From positions 50,862 to 114,861 of the forward strand of contig ONLA01000004.1 of the NCBI GenBank assembly GCA_900318495.1: a stretch of DNA of 64,000 nt, read 5' to 3'. The position numbers were made by a program, and so were the translations under genes. Below are positions 8,894-17,049 of this stretch, one piece after another. Origin of the DNA: an uncultured Eubacteriales bacterium. Lineage in GTDB: Bacteria; Bacillota; Clostridia; Oscillospirales; Acutalibacteraceae. The notes under the pieces are model-generated. The model worked only from the letters and a program-made list of their open reading frames with translations, searched no databases and had not been told where the DNA came from. How positions within the stretch are numbered: the first letter of the stretch is position 1; each line of letters opens with the position of its first letter.

Positions 8894-8981
8894 CAGCTCA
8901 CATATATTATTATATCATATTTTAAAGTGATATTCAAGGTGTTTTTTAAAAATAAAATTTAAATTATTTTTATAAAAAGTA

Positions 8982-9010
8982 TTGACAATGTGGATAATCG
9001 GATGTATAAT
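8982..9010 (+). promoter_or_regulatory. Perfect consensus sigma-A promoter
   Basis: TTGACA (8982-8987), 17 bases, TATAAT (9005-9010). It is one of only a few perfect consensus promoters in the window and is followed by no recognisable protein gene. Confidence 0.85.
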
Positions 9011-9047
9011 ATAGACAAAGAAAAGGAAAGACAAGGAGGTCTTTAAT

Positions 9048-9146
9048 ATGAAAGTTAATATTCTATATAAGCACCAGATTAAAGACTATCTGCGGAGCTT
9101 ACCACCCAATGTATCAGGCCCGGTGCTTGGGGCTGAAGTATCATAA
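9048..9146 (+). CDS. Possible 32-residue peptide at the 5' end of the RNA
   Basis: ATG 9048 to TAA 9146, preceded by a near-perfect AAGGAGGT seven bases upstream. The peptide, beginning MKVNILYKHQIKDYLRSLPP, is not one I recognise; it lacks a signal peptide or membrane segment. The bases just before the ATG (9039-9047) pair perfectly with 9078-9086 within the frame, and other coding bases join the 9069-9075/9122-9128 pairing, so the sequence looks constrained as RNA. It may be a leader peptide, or the ribosome site may be chance within a structured RNA. Confidence 0.3.
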   Translation: MKVNILYKHQIKDYLRSLPPNVSGPVLGAEVS

Positions 9147-9604
9147 GCTTGTTTTGTTGAAGCAACATACTTTTTCAGTGTTATTAAACATATTTCTATT
9201 TTCTTATGATTAGCGTTCATTCGTAAACATCTTCCTATAAGCTAAAAAATCTACTTTCATTGTTTACATAAATGAGGATGTTTACCTGAACAGGCAAGTG
9301 AGCTAATGTTTTAAGTGATCGGGGTTTCGGCTTTATCACAATTTAATATTAAGAAGTCTATAAAACCTTTGACTAAAATGGCGGGCAGTCCAATGAGAAG
9401 TTAAGTTTTTCTATTAAATCGACACATTATCCGTTTATATAGTTTCTAATTATTTGAAGGGAGTTTTTCCCATGTATGGTTTAATCTGATTTACGGTATC
9501 TTAACGATCGGAGAAGGTCCAATGTAATACTCAGTTTTTTCTTTAAACCAATCTATTATCGGAGTTGAGTCCAAAGTACAGTTAAGATTTTTATAGGACA
9601 TTCA

Positions 9605-9633
9605 GAGGCGGCAGCGTTTGCCGCCTCTTTTTT
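9605..9633 (+). terminator. Intrinsic terminator of the candidate RNA
   Basis: Nine perfect G/C-rich pairs (GAGGCGGCA, 9605-9613, with TGCCGCCTC, 9619-9627), five-base loop, then six T. Confidence 0.9.
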
Positions 9634-9689
9634 CGTTTGCTTATTCTTTGAGCTGTAAGCCGAGGTTCTACGCTTAAATTTCACAATTG

Positions 9690-9745
9690 ATACTAATTCC
9701 TGATAGAAAGTAGACTTATATTTTGCGAGGATATTTTCCGCAATA
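9690..9745 (+). mobile_element. MITE-like element fragment, left end (copy 4)
   Basis: The first 53 or so bases match the left end of copies 1-3 (ATACTAATTCCTGATAGAAA and the GCGAGGATATTTT hairpin), then diverge; no right-hand repeat is found. It lies 57 bases after the terminator of the candidate RNA. The remaining bases up to 9850 show nothing coding. Confidence 0.75.
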
Positions 9746-9857
9746 CTGCGTTGTCGGTATGAGTCTGTGATTAATAACAAAGCGTCGGCGGGGGATACCT
9801 CGCGCCTTGTGAAAGTCACATTTATGTTCTCAGAGAATAGTGAAAATTACATAAAAT

Positions 9858-9900
9858 AAAAAAAGACCGGCTCAAACCCTTGCGCGGAGAATGAGCCGGT
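9858..9900 (-). terminator. Intrinsic terminator after phosphoglucomutase
   Basis: On the minus strand, ACCGGCTCA/TGAGCCGGT (9 bp) around a 17-base loop, followed by seven or more T. Confidence 0.85.
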
Positions 9901-9914
9901 AAAGCTTATTAAAA

Positions 9915-11633
9915 TTAAAGTCCTAAAATTTCTTTAGAAGAAGCGACAATTTTTTCGCAAATCTCGTTTGCGTCATCCTTGTCTTTGCCTACAGCGGTAA
10001 TGTAGAGCTTAATTTTCGGCTCTGTGCCGCTGGGACGGATAATCACGCCGTTGTCGCCCTCAAGGTGAAGCGCGATAACATTGGAGGTTGGGAGGGTGAT
10101 GCCGGCGGTTTCGCCTGTAACAAGGTCGGTTTCCTTTTTCAGCTCATAATCGCTCACCTTAACAACCTTGTAACCCGCGATTTCCTTGGGCAAATCTTTT
10201 CTTACGCCCGACATAAGGTCTGCCATCTTCTGCATACCTGCGGCGCCTTCAAATTCGAACGCGAAGGTTTTGTTAAGATAATATCCGAACTCCTCATACA
10301 GTCCGTCAATTACCTGAGCAAGCGACTTGCCCTGCTTCTTGTAGTAGGCAGCCATCTCGCAAACAAGCATAGAAGCGACAACCGCGTCCTTATCTCTTAC
10401 ATAAGTTCCGGAAAGGTAGCCGTAGCTTTCCTCAAAGCCGAACAAATAGCGGTTCTCCTCGCCTTTTTTCTCAAGGTTAAGAATTACCTCTCCGATGTAT
10501 TTAAAGCCTGTCAGCACGTTTTTAAGTTCACAGCCGTACTTTTCACAGAGCTTGTTAACAAGCTTGGTGGTAACGATTGTTTTAACAACAACGGGCTTGT
10601 CGGGCAGAGTGCCTGCGGCCTTCTTGCACGATAAAATGTAGTTTGTAAGCATAGCGCCGTCCTCGTTGCCGGTAATCAGGCGGTAGCTTCCGTCATAATC
10701 CTTAACGGCAATGCCCACGCGGTCGGCGTCGGGGTCGGTAGCCAAAAGCAAATCGGGCTGTTCTTTTTCGCAAAGCTCAAGTCCCTTTTGCAGCGCTTCC
10801 TTGATTTCGGGGTTGGGGTAGGGGCAGGTAGTAAAGTTTCCGTCGGGAAGCTCCTGCTCCTTAACAATAACGGTTTCCTCAACGCCTATTTTTCTCAAAA
10901 TCTTTCTTACAAGCTTGTTGCCGCAGCCGTTAAGCGGAGTGTAAACAACCTTTAAGCCGGCGCCTTCGCAAATTCCGGGATTAACCTGCTGTTCCATAAC
11001 CTTGTCAAGATAGGTGTCGTAAACGCTTTCGTCAACATATTCGATAAGACCTGCCTTTATTGCCTCGTCAAAATCCATGGTCTTAACGTCGTTAAAAATA
11101 TCGAGCTTTGTAATCTCGTCATAAACAGCGGCGGCGGCGTTGTCGGTCATCTGACAGCCGTCCTCGCCGTAAGCCTTGTAGCCGTTGTATTTAGCCGGGT
11201 TGTGGCTTGCTGTAACCATAATTCCGGCTTGACACTTAAAGTATCTTACAAGGTAAGAAAGCACCGGTGTAGGCTGAAGTTCTGTTGTGATGTACGCCTT
11301 GATACCGTTCGCGGCAAGAACCTTGGCGGCCTCAATCATAAACAGGTCAGCCTTGATTCTGCTGTCGTGAGAGATTGCAACAGCGCCCTTGCCGTACTTG
11401 TTAAGAACATAGTTTGCAAGACCCTGTGTAGCCTGACGGACAACATAAATATTCATTCTGTTTGTACCTGCGCCAATAACTCCTCTGAGTCCCGCGGTTC
11501 CGAATTTAAGCGCGGTATAGAAACGCTCGTAAATCTCGTTTTCGTTTCCTTCAATACCGTTGAGCTCGCTTACTAAGTCAGCGTCTTCAACAGCCTTTTC
11601 ACGCCATTCGTTGTAAAGCTTCATTGTGTCCAT
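9915..11633 (-). CDS. pgcA: Phosphoglucomutase/phosphomannomutase (alpha-phosphohexomutase)
   Basis: 572 residues. Interconverts glucose 1- and 6-phosphate (and probably the mannose forms), feeding UDP-glucose and wall polymers. Phosphoserine loop 'VTASHNPAKYNGYKAYG' near 142, metal loop 'LATDPDADRVGIAV' near 298, sugar loop 'GFEESYG' near 398 and phosphate-binding 'RPSGTEPKIKLY' near the C-terminus are all present. The length matches the PgcA/YbbT type of Firmicutes. GAGGTGG precedes the ATG. A promoter at 11696-11724 and terminator at 9858-9900 suggest it is transcribed alone; the polysaccharide enzymes upstream may use its product. Confidence 0.95.
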   Translation of the reverse strand: MDTMKLYNEWREKAVEDADLVSELNGIEGNENEIYERFYTALKFGTAGLRGVIGAGTNRMNIYVVRQATQGLANYVLNKYGKGAVAISHDSRIKADLFMIEAAKVLAANGIKAYITTELQPTPVLSYLVRYFKCQAGIMVTASHNPAKYNGYKAYGEDGCQMTDNAAAAVYDEITKLDIFNDVKTMDFDEAIKAGLIEYVDESVYDTYLDKVMEQQVNPGICEGAGLKVVYTPLNGCGNKLVRKILRKIGVEETVIVKEQELPDGNFTTCPYPNPEIKEALQKGLELCEKEQPDLLLATDPDADRVGIAVKDYDGSYRLITGNEDGAMLTNYILSCKKAAGTLPDKPVVVKTIVTTKLVNKLCEKYGCELKNVLTGFKYIGEVILNLEKKGEENRYLFGFEESYGYLSGTYVRDKDAVVASMLVCEMAAYYKKQGKSLAQVIDGLYEEFGYYLNKTFAFEFEGAAGMQKMADLMSGVRKDLPKEIAGYKVVKVSDYELKKETDLVTGETAGITLPTSNVIALHLEGDNGVIIRPSGTEPKIKLYITAVGKDKDDANEICEKIVASSKEILGL

Positions 11634-11695
11634 TTAGTTCCACCTCGTTTTATATTTTTTATTAAATAAATTTTGTATAAAATCTACCTGTATAT

Positions 11696-11724
11696 AATAT
11701 AACACAAAACGGCAAAAAATACAA
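11696..11724 (-). promoter_or_regulatory. Likely promoter for phosphoglucomutase
   Basis: Minus strand: TTGTAT (11719-11724), 17 bases, TATATT (11696-11701). It overlaps the end of the preceding gene's terminator hairpin. Confidence 0.5.
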
Positions 11725-11753
11725 GTCAGTTTACTCATACTTTTCGCCGTTTT
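11706..11753 (-). terminator. Hairpin after the acyltransferase fusion gene
   Basis: AAAACGGC (11706-11713) with GCCGTTTT (11746-11753), extended by A/T pairs, 30 bases beyond the stop at 11785. The 3' T tract on the minus strand is short, and the hairpin shares bases with the next promoter. Confidence 0.5.
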
Positions 11754-11784
11754 TAATGCAATACCGCTCTGCCTTAATATGCAG

Positions 11785-14769
11785 TTATTTTGTCGGTTGT
11801 TTTTCGTATCTGATACTCCACGCGGTATCTGTTCTTGCGTATCCTTTTTCAAGCGCGAGACTGTTAATTTCGTCCATATCCCATTTTGCGCTTTTGGGAA
11901 CATAGATGTACTCGGGCTGTTTTTCGGGATTCATCTGATAGAAGGTTTTAAGACGTTCGATTGTCGAAGGCTTTTCACCTGAAAGCCAGGCTGAGTAGGT
12001 GCCGTAGGAATAGTCCTCAACATCAAGGTAGAACCAGGTGTTTTCCGACATAAACAAAATATTTCCGGGACGTGAGTTATTGTAGCTCTGCAAGTCGTTA
12101 TAGAAGTTTTCGTATTCCGTACACCGCGCCTGATTTGTGTAAATGCCCTTTGCCGCGCCGTTTTCAATCTGACTTGTCAGCGAGGAAGGCTCGCCTTCCC
12201 AGAACACGTGCCTTGCCTTTGAGCCTATTTCAAAGGTGCCCTGCAAAACAAGCATAAGAACCACAAAGCCAAAGCTTACGCGCTTAATAACAACCGCGTA
12301 TTCAATATTGTCGGGAGCTTCACGCATTTCTCTGATAAGCTGCGAAAGGAACACATAGCTTGCTATGTTTGTAACAGTCATCGCCATAGAAATAACATAG
12401 AAGTACTGGTTTGACGTGCAGTGAATACAGAACGAGTAAATAATTCCGGGGATAAATACCGCCGTGAAAAATTCGCGCGGCTTATCCTTACAGAGAATGT
12501 AGGATGTTACGCCGATAAAGAGCATCGGGAACATTATCGAGTTGTAGGTTGATTTTCCGAGCTCGGGGAGAATAAGCACATAGCTGAATATTACAACTGC
12601 GATAGTAATAAGCAGGTAAACCGAACGGTGCAGCCTTCTCTTTTTGTCTATAATCATCGCGATCATCATAGCGCCGTACGCGTAAACTGCGTACTTGAAA
12701 TGAGGCTGCATATTGAAAATCGACCTGAAATAGCTGAAGAATTTATCAGGAAGCGGAATGTTTGGATGCTCGGGATCCTTAAGCATCTCGGGAATGTTAT
12801 TGAGGATATCGCCTATACCGACTCTTGTAAGCGTAAAGATAAGGAACACTGCCGCCAGCCCGAAAACTCCGGCGCTGAAAAACAGGAAGCTCTTAGGTTC
12901 AAACATTCTGCTTTTAAGAGCAAAGTCAGTTTCTTTGTTTTTAAGCAGTCTGTTTACAACAACACATATCGCGTACAAAAGATAAAGCACCGCAAGGTAC
13001 GGACAGCACAGCACCGCGCCGGCAAGGCAAAGTCCGCTGAAAATAAGCTGAAGCTTTTTGTCGTAATTCGCGGTAGCCAAAAGTACTCCGGAAAGCACAA
13101 GAAGCTCGACGCCCATTGAGTCATAGCTTAAAGCCATAATGTTGTAAGGCGTGTAAATAAAGTAGAAGAAGCTTGCGAACACAGTGATAATGCCGTGCTT
13201 TCTGAGCTTAAGATAAATTACGGTTGCCGCCCCGGCGTGAACAAACACATAAAATACTCTTGCGGCAAGCACGATTCCTTCGGTTGAGCCGGTAAATGTG
13301 GTGAATACCCACACAAACGGCAAAAGCAGGAAGCTTGAAAGCTGCGAAAGGTGCCACTCGTCGCTGAACATCGCGTCACCCTTAATCAGCCTGTGCGGAA
13401 TAGTGAGGTAGAACGCCTCGTCAGAGCCGCCGAAACCGTAGTTTGTTTTCCACAGCGCGAATATAATACCAAACGCAAGCAGTCCGAAGAACAGGTAATC
13501 CTGCCAGTTTTTACCCTTATTATTTTCACGCTGGTTTTTGACAAATTCCTTAATTTTCTCATAAAGAAATATAATTAACTTCTCGAGCTTGTTCATCAAA
13601 TATGAAGTCAGCGCCGCGAGGATAAACGAAAGCGGAACCGTTATGAAGTAATACGGAAGTCTGTATACCATAACCGGAACGCTGTCCCTGAGTGTCTGAT
13701 AAATCATTTCGTCAAATACATATGACATCAGATAAATACCGAGCGCAAGGTCGGAAACCTTCCACAGAGCAAGCTTAACGCCGGGCTTCCAGTTGTCCGA
13801 CTTGATTCTGCTCAGCAGCGTGAATATAAGCGTTGACAGCACATAGGGTTCAAAGCCGTACCAGTAAACATATATTCCTGACTTAAAGCCGCCGCCGTAG
13901 CTTCTGAACCAGTTAAACGCCGAAAACAGGAACAGCGACACACAAAGAACGCCGACCATTGAGCGTGTTCTCAGCTTGATACCGTATTCGCGGATATAAC
14001 TTCCGGTAAAGTAGAAGGTGATAGGGTAAAGGCTCATCCAAAACGCCGGAATCAGCTTTTGGAACGTATCGTTTTCCGTAGGAGTAACCCACCATGTGGC
14101 TGTATCAAAGTTAAAGATATTGAATAAAGTCGGGATAGCGGTAATAAAAATAAATGTCGCAAGCAAAATTTGCTTGTTCTTTTTTGATTCAAGCTTATGA
14201 TAAGCCAAATTCAAAAACGGAGCCATCAAAAACAGTCCTATGTACATTTCGATATACCAGGAATAGTTCGCGCCCGTAAAATCAAAAATACTCAGCAAAT
14301 AGGTTTTAAAGCTGTACGCTCCGTCCTTGTGAATTGCCGCGAACATCGACGGCAGGTCAAAGTTATAAAACGCGGTTTTCGCAATTTGATTTTCGTGAAC
14401 AGCCTTAAACGCCATACATAAAAAGGTTGCTATCACAAAAATAATAAGTGTTTTGCGAATACCCTTGTAATAGCCCTTGCTAAGCGTTTTTTTTGACATC
14501 AGGTAGCCCGTGAGTATCAAAAACATCGGTACGCAAATCGAAAACAGCGTCCTCATCGTTACCATTATAAACATTAACGGTCCGTGAAGCGCGTCTGAGT
14601 TATGCGTGGTGAAATAACTGATTATGCCTTCTATCGGTCCCAATCCCGTAACGCCTTCGCTGTAAAAGCCGTTGTGAAGGAAAAAGTGAACCGAAAGCAC
14701 AGAGAAAACCGCAACGATTCTTATCAAATCAAGAGTACTGTTGCGCCGCTCAAGTTTTTTGACGTTCAT
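11785..14769 (-). CDS. Acyltransferase-3 / glycosyltransferase-like membrane fusion protein
   Basis: 994 residues. Residues 1-380 look like an acyltransferase-3 (OafA/YrhL) domain: 'RNSTLDLIRIVAVFSVLSVHFF' in pieces at the N-terminus with the His of the catalytic motif, then about ten membrane segments. Residues about 415-900 are a second polytopic domain starting 'YGFGGSDEAFYLTIPHRLIKGD', reminiscent of GT39/ArnT-type lipid-linked glycosyltransferases with an acidic 'DE' in the first external loop, then a soluble tail. Likely role: acylation and/or glycosylation of a surface polymer. The ATG at 14769 is chosen because GAGGAG lies seven bases before it; the frame extends five codons further without a ribosome site. 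It has its own promoter and follows a GT2 gene on the same strand. The function of the second half is inferred. Confidence 0.75.
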   Translation of the reverse strand: MNVKKLERRNSTLDLIRIVAVFSVLSVHFFLHNGFYSEGVTGLGPIEGIISYFTTHNSDALHGPLMFIMVTMRTLFSICVPMFLILTGYLMSKKTLSKGYYKGIRKTLIIFVIATFLCMAFKAVHENQIAKTAFYNFDLPSMFAAIHKDGAYSFKTYLLSIFDFTGANYSWYIEMYIGLFLMAPFLNLAYHKLESKKNKQILLATFIFITAIPTLFNIFNFDTATWWVTPTENDTFQKLIPAFWMSLYPITFYFTGSYIREYGIKLRTRSMVGVLCVSLFLFSAFNWFRSYGGGFKSGIYVYWYGFEPYVLSTLIFTLLSRIKSDNWKPGVKLALWKVSDLALGIYLMSYVFDEMIYQTLRDSVPVMVYRLPYYFITVPLSFILAALTSYLMNKLEKLIIFLYEKIKEFVKNQRENNKGKNWQDYLFFGLLAFGIIFALWKTNYGFGGSDEAFYLTIPHRLIKGDAMFSDEWHLSQLSSFLLLPFVWVFTTFTGSTEGIVLAARVFYVFVHAGAATVIYLKLRKHGIITVFASFFYFIYTPYNIMALSYDSMGVELLVLSGVLLATANYDKKLQLIFSGLCLAGAVLCCPYLAVLYLLYAICVVVNRLLKNKETDFALKSRMFEPKSFLFFSAGVFGLAAVFLIFTLTRVGIGDILNNIPEMLKDPEHPNIPLPDKFFSYFRSIFNMQPHFKYAVYAYGAMMIAMIIDKKRRLHRSVYLLITIAVVIFSYVLILPELGKSTYNSIMFPMLFIGVTSYILCKDKPREFFTAVFIPGIIYSFCIHCTSNQYFYVISMAMTVTNIASYVFLSQLIREMREAPDNIEYAVVIKRVSFGFVVLMLVLQGTFEIGSKARHVFWEGEPSSLTSQIENGAAKGIYTNQARCTEYENFYNDLQSYNNSRPGNILFMSENTWFYLDVEDYSYGTYSAWLSGEKPSTIERLKTFYQMNPEKQPEYIYVPKSAKWDMDEINSLALEKGYARTDTAWSIRYEKQPTK

Positions 14770-14801
14770 TTTTATTCTCCTCAAAATAATATATATATCT
14801 G

Positions 14802-14830
14802 ATTATATCATAAAAAAATGTCATATACAA
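14802..14830 (-). promoter_or_regulatory. Promoter for the acyltransferase fusion gene
   Basis: Minus strand: TTGTAT (14825-14830), 17 bases, TATAAT (14802-14807). Confidence 0.6.
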
Positions 14831-14840
14831 TGTTTTTTTA

Positions 14841-14871
14841 ATAAAAAATATCCCAAGGCAGAAGCCTTGGG
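14841..14871 (-). terminator. Intrinsic terminator after the GT2 gene
   Basis: CCCAAGGC/GCCTTGGG perfect 8-bp stem with a tetraloop (14852-14871), followed on the minus strand by a T-rich tract. Confidence 0.85.
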
Positions 14872-14877
14872 AAAATT

Positions 14878-15822
14878 TTAATCTTCAAGGAATGTTTCAA
14901 CAATAAATCTCGGACGGCGTTTTGATTCAAGGTAAATCTTGCCGATGTATTCGCCGATAATTCCGATAGCCAAAAGCTGAAGACCGCCGAGAGCCCAAAT
15001 TGAGCAAAGCGTGCTTGCCCAGCCGCTGACAGTTGCTCCGATAAAGAAGCGGACAATAGAGTAAATAATCATAATCAGGCTAATGAGGAAAATAATAAGA
15101 CCGAGCCAGGTAATGAGTCTTATCGGCTGAATACTCAGCGAAGTAATTCCCTCCCACGCAAGCGCGAGCATTTTCTTTAACGGATACTTGCTTTCGCCCG
15201 CAAGCCGTTCGCTTCTCTCGTATGTTACAATATCGGACTTGTAGCCGATAAGCGGAACCATACCGCGAAGGAAAATGTTTGTTTCCTTATAGTGCGAAAA
15301 AGCTTCAAGAGCGCGTTTGCTCATAAGACGGAAGTCCGCGTGGTTAAAGATAACCTTAGCGCCGAGCTTTTCGAGAATTTTATAAAACGCCTCGGCTGTA
15401 AAGCGTTTAAAGAAGGTGTCGGTTTCGCGCTTTGAACGAACGCCGTAAACAACGTCGCAGCCTGCTTCATACTTTTCAACCATCTCGTCAAACACGTTGA
15501 TGTCGTCCTGCAAATCGGCGTCAATCGAAATAACCGCGTCGGCCTTGTTTCTGAGCGTCATAAGTCCGCACAGCAAAGCGTTTTGGTGGCCTCTGTTGCG
15601 GCTGAGCTTAATACCCTGAAACACGGGGTTTTCGCCGTGAAGCTGAGTAATAATTTCCCAGGTTCTGTCTTTTGAACCGTCGTCGATAAAAACAATTTTG
15701 CTGTCGGCGGAAATTTTACCCGCCGCCATCATATCGCTGTATTTTTTTGCAAGCTTAGCGGCGGAATCCCTAAGCACTTCTTCTTCGTTGTAGCACGGAA
15801 TAGCCAAATATAACTTTGTCAT
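14878..15822 (-). CDS. Polyprenyl-phosphate glycosyltransferase, GT2 (GtrB/DPM1-like)
   Basis: 314 residues. An N-terminal GT2 domain ('LYLAIPCYNEEEVLRDS', 'VFIDDGSKDRTWEII' near 45, 'ISIDADLQDDINVFDEM' near 98 with the DxD) is followed by two membrane helices (about 230-255 and 270-295). This layout fits enzymes such as GtrB or CsbB that transfer a sugar from a nucleotide to undecaprenyl phosphate, providing the donor for a membrane glycosyltransferase such as the second half of the neighbouring fusion protein. AGGAG precedes the ATG. It has its own consensus promoter and terminator, so co-operation with the neighbour is inferred from position. Confidence 0.88.
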   Translation of the reverse strand: MTKLYLAIPCYNEEEVLRDSAAKLAKKYSDMMAAGKISADSKIVFIDDGSKDRTWEIITQLHGENPVFQGIKLSRNRGHQNALLCGLMTLRNKADAVISIDADLQDDINVFDEMVEKYEAGCDVVYGVRSKRETDTFFKRFTAEAFYKILEKLGAKVIFNHADFRLMSKRALEAFSHYKETNIFLRGMVPLIGYKSDIVTYERSERLAGESKYPLKKMLALAWEGITSLSIQPIRLITWLGLIIFLISLIMIIYSIVRFFIGATVSGWASTLCSIWALGGLQLLAIGIIGEYIGKIYLESKRRPRFIVETFLED

Positions 15823-15856
15823 ATTATTCTCCTAAATACATAAAGTTTCAACTATT

Positions 15857-15885
15857 ATAATAATACTAATTTTTGTAAATGTCAA
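15857..15885 (-). promoter_or_regulatory. Promoter for the GT2 gene
   Basis: Minus strand: TTGACA (15880-15885), 17 bases, TATTAT (15857-15862). Confidence 0.6.
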
Positions 15886-15934
15886 GAAACACCGGGCTGA
15901 ACGTAAAAATGTTGTAAGAAATTTAAAAATTCTC

Positions 15935-15963
15935 TTGTAAATACAGCCCTTTTGTATTATAAT
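15935..15963 (+). promoter_or_regulatory. Promoter for pfkA
   Basis: TTGTAA (15935-15940), 17 bases, TATAAT (15958-15963); the leader to ATG 15998 is about 28 bases. Confidence 0.65.
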
Positions 15964-15997
15964 TAAAGCGGAAATTTACTCTAACGGAGGTTTTTAT

Positions 15998-16966
15998 ATG
16001 GCACAAAAAGCAATTGCGGTATTAACCAGCGGCGGCGACGCTCCCGGTATGAACGCTGCGGTGAGAGCTGTTGTTCGTTCGGGCATTAACAGAGGAATGA
16101 AGGTTTTCGGAGTATACCGCGGATTTAACGGTCTGTTAAACAAGGAAATAGAAGAGATGACGCTTCGCAGTGTTTCCGAAATTATCGGCAACGGCGGAAC
16201 AATGCTTTATACCGCCAGAAGCGAGGAGTTTAAAAAGAAAGAGGCTCAGCTAAGAGCAGCAGATTTTTGCCGCGACAAGGGCATAAGCGGCGTTGTTGTA
16301 ATCGGCGGCGACGGTTCCTTCCAGGGCGCGAGAGCGCTTACCGAGGCAGGCATCAACTGCATCGGCGTTCCCGGAACAATTGATAACGACATTGCCTGCT
16401 CGGAATATACAGTGGGATTTGATACAGCCATGAACACCGCGCTTGAGATGGTTGACCGTATCCGTGATACCGCTCAGTCACACGACCGTTGCTCAATTGT
16501 TGAGGTTATGGGCAGACGCTGCGGCGACATCGCTCTGCAAACAGGTATCGCAACCGGCGCTACCGCGATTTTGGTTCCCGAAATTGAGTATAACATCGAA
16601 AGAGATGTAATAGCCAGAATAATTAACACCCAAAAAACAGGCAAAAAGCACTTTATTATTGTTGTTGCCGAGGGCGTAGGCAAGGTTAATGATTTGGCGA
16701 AGTATATAGAGCAAAGACTCGGAATTGAAGCCAGAGCAACTATACTCGGCCACGTTCAGCGCGGCGGTTCACCTACTCTCCGTGACAGAGTTGTCGCAAG
16801 CCAGATGGGTTACAAGGCTGTTCAGCTTCTTTCGCACGACATCGGAAACCGTGTTGTGGCTATGCGCGACGGCAAAATTATTGACCTTGATATCACAGAA
16901 GCTCTCGGTATGAAGCGTGTATTTGACGAAGAGCTTTATAAGATTGCTATGACAATTTCTATCTGA
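15998..16966 (+). CDS. pfkA: ATP-dependent 6-phosphofructokinase
   Basis: 322 residues, usual for bacterial PfkA. Phosphorylates fructose 6-phosphate, the committing step of glycolysis. 'VLTSGGDAPGMNAAVRA' at the N-terminus, 'GGDGSFQGA' near 104 (the Gly after Asp marks ATP rather than pyrophosphate use), 'GVPGTIDNDI' near 125 with the catalytic Asp, and 'EVMGRRCGDIAL' near 165 are intact. ACGGAGG precedes ATG 15998. It is transcribed alone. Confidence 0.97.
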   Translation: MAQKAIAVLTSGGDAPGMNAAVRAVVRSGINRGMKVFGVYRGFNGLLNKEIEEMTLRSVSEIIGNGGTMLYTARSEEFKKKEAQLRAADFCRDKGISGVVVIGGDGSFQGARALTEAGINCIGVPGTIDNDIACSEYTVGFDTAMNTALEMVDRIRDTAQSHDRCSIVEVMGRRCGDIALQTGIATGATAILVPEIEYNIERDVIARIINTQKTGKKHFIIVVAEGVGKVNDLAKYIEQRLGIEARATILGHVQRGGSPTLRDRVVASQMGYKAVQLLSHDIGNRVVAMRDGKIIDLDITEALGMKRVFDEELYKIAMTISI

Positions 16967-16987
16967 TTACAGATTAGTATTTACAAT

Positions 16988-17010
16988 AAGGGCGGACAGT
17001 GTTCGCCCTT
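16988..17010 (+). terminator. Hairpin after pfkA
   Basis: Ten pairs (AAGGGCGGAC with GTTCGCCCTT, one G-T) around a 3-base loop. The T tract is poor (AAATCTTAAATTTT), so read-through into the MORN gene is possible. Confidence 0.55.
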
Positions 17011-17049
17011 AAATCTTAAATTTTATATTTCCTGAAAGGAATTATAATT

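Larger units (their letters stand above)
9017..9633 (+). ncRNA. Candidate large structured noncoding RNA (~617 nt)
   Basis: Bounded by a perfect promoter (8982-9010) and an intrinsic terminator (9605-9633), with no long reading frame. Long perfect pairings are visible by eye: 9039-9047 with 9078-9086 (9 bp); 9069-9075 with 9122-9128 (7 bp, crosses the first, so a pseudoknot or switch); 9140-9147 with 9203-9210 (8 bp); 9223-9231 with 9277-9285 (9 bp); 9209-9214 with 9302-9307; 9477-9484 with 9543-9550 (8 bp); 9498-9505 with 9581-9588 (8 bp, crosses the previous). The 3' half carries repeated modules beginning GTCCAAWG at 9388, 9517 and 9569. Size and style are like the ornate large RNAs (OLE, GOLLD, ROOL), but I cannot assign it to one of them from sequence alone. 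A 32-codon frame near the 5' end is listed separately. Confidence 0.55.

Noticed and set aside
15860-15875. AATACTAATTTT near the GT2 promoter, like the left end of the MITE family
   Set aside because: Only about ten bases match and no interior or partner end is found.
16968-16985. ATTAGTATTTA after pfkA, like the right end of the MITE family
   Set aside because: Match of nine or ten bases in AT-rich sequence, no other part of the element.
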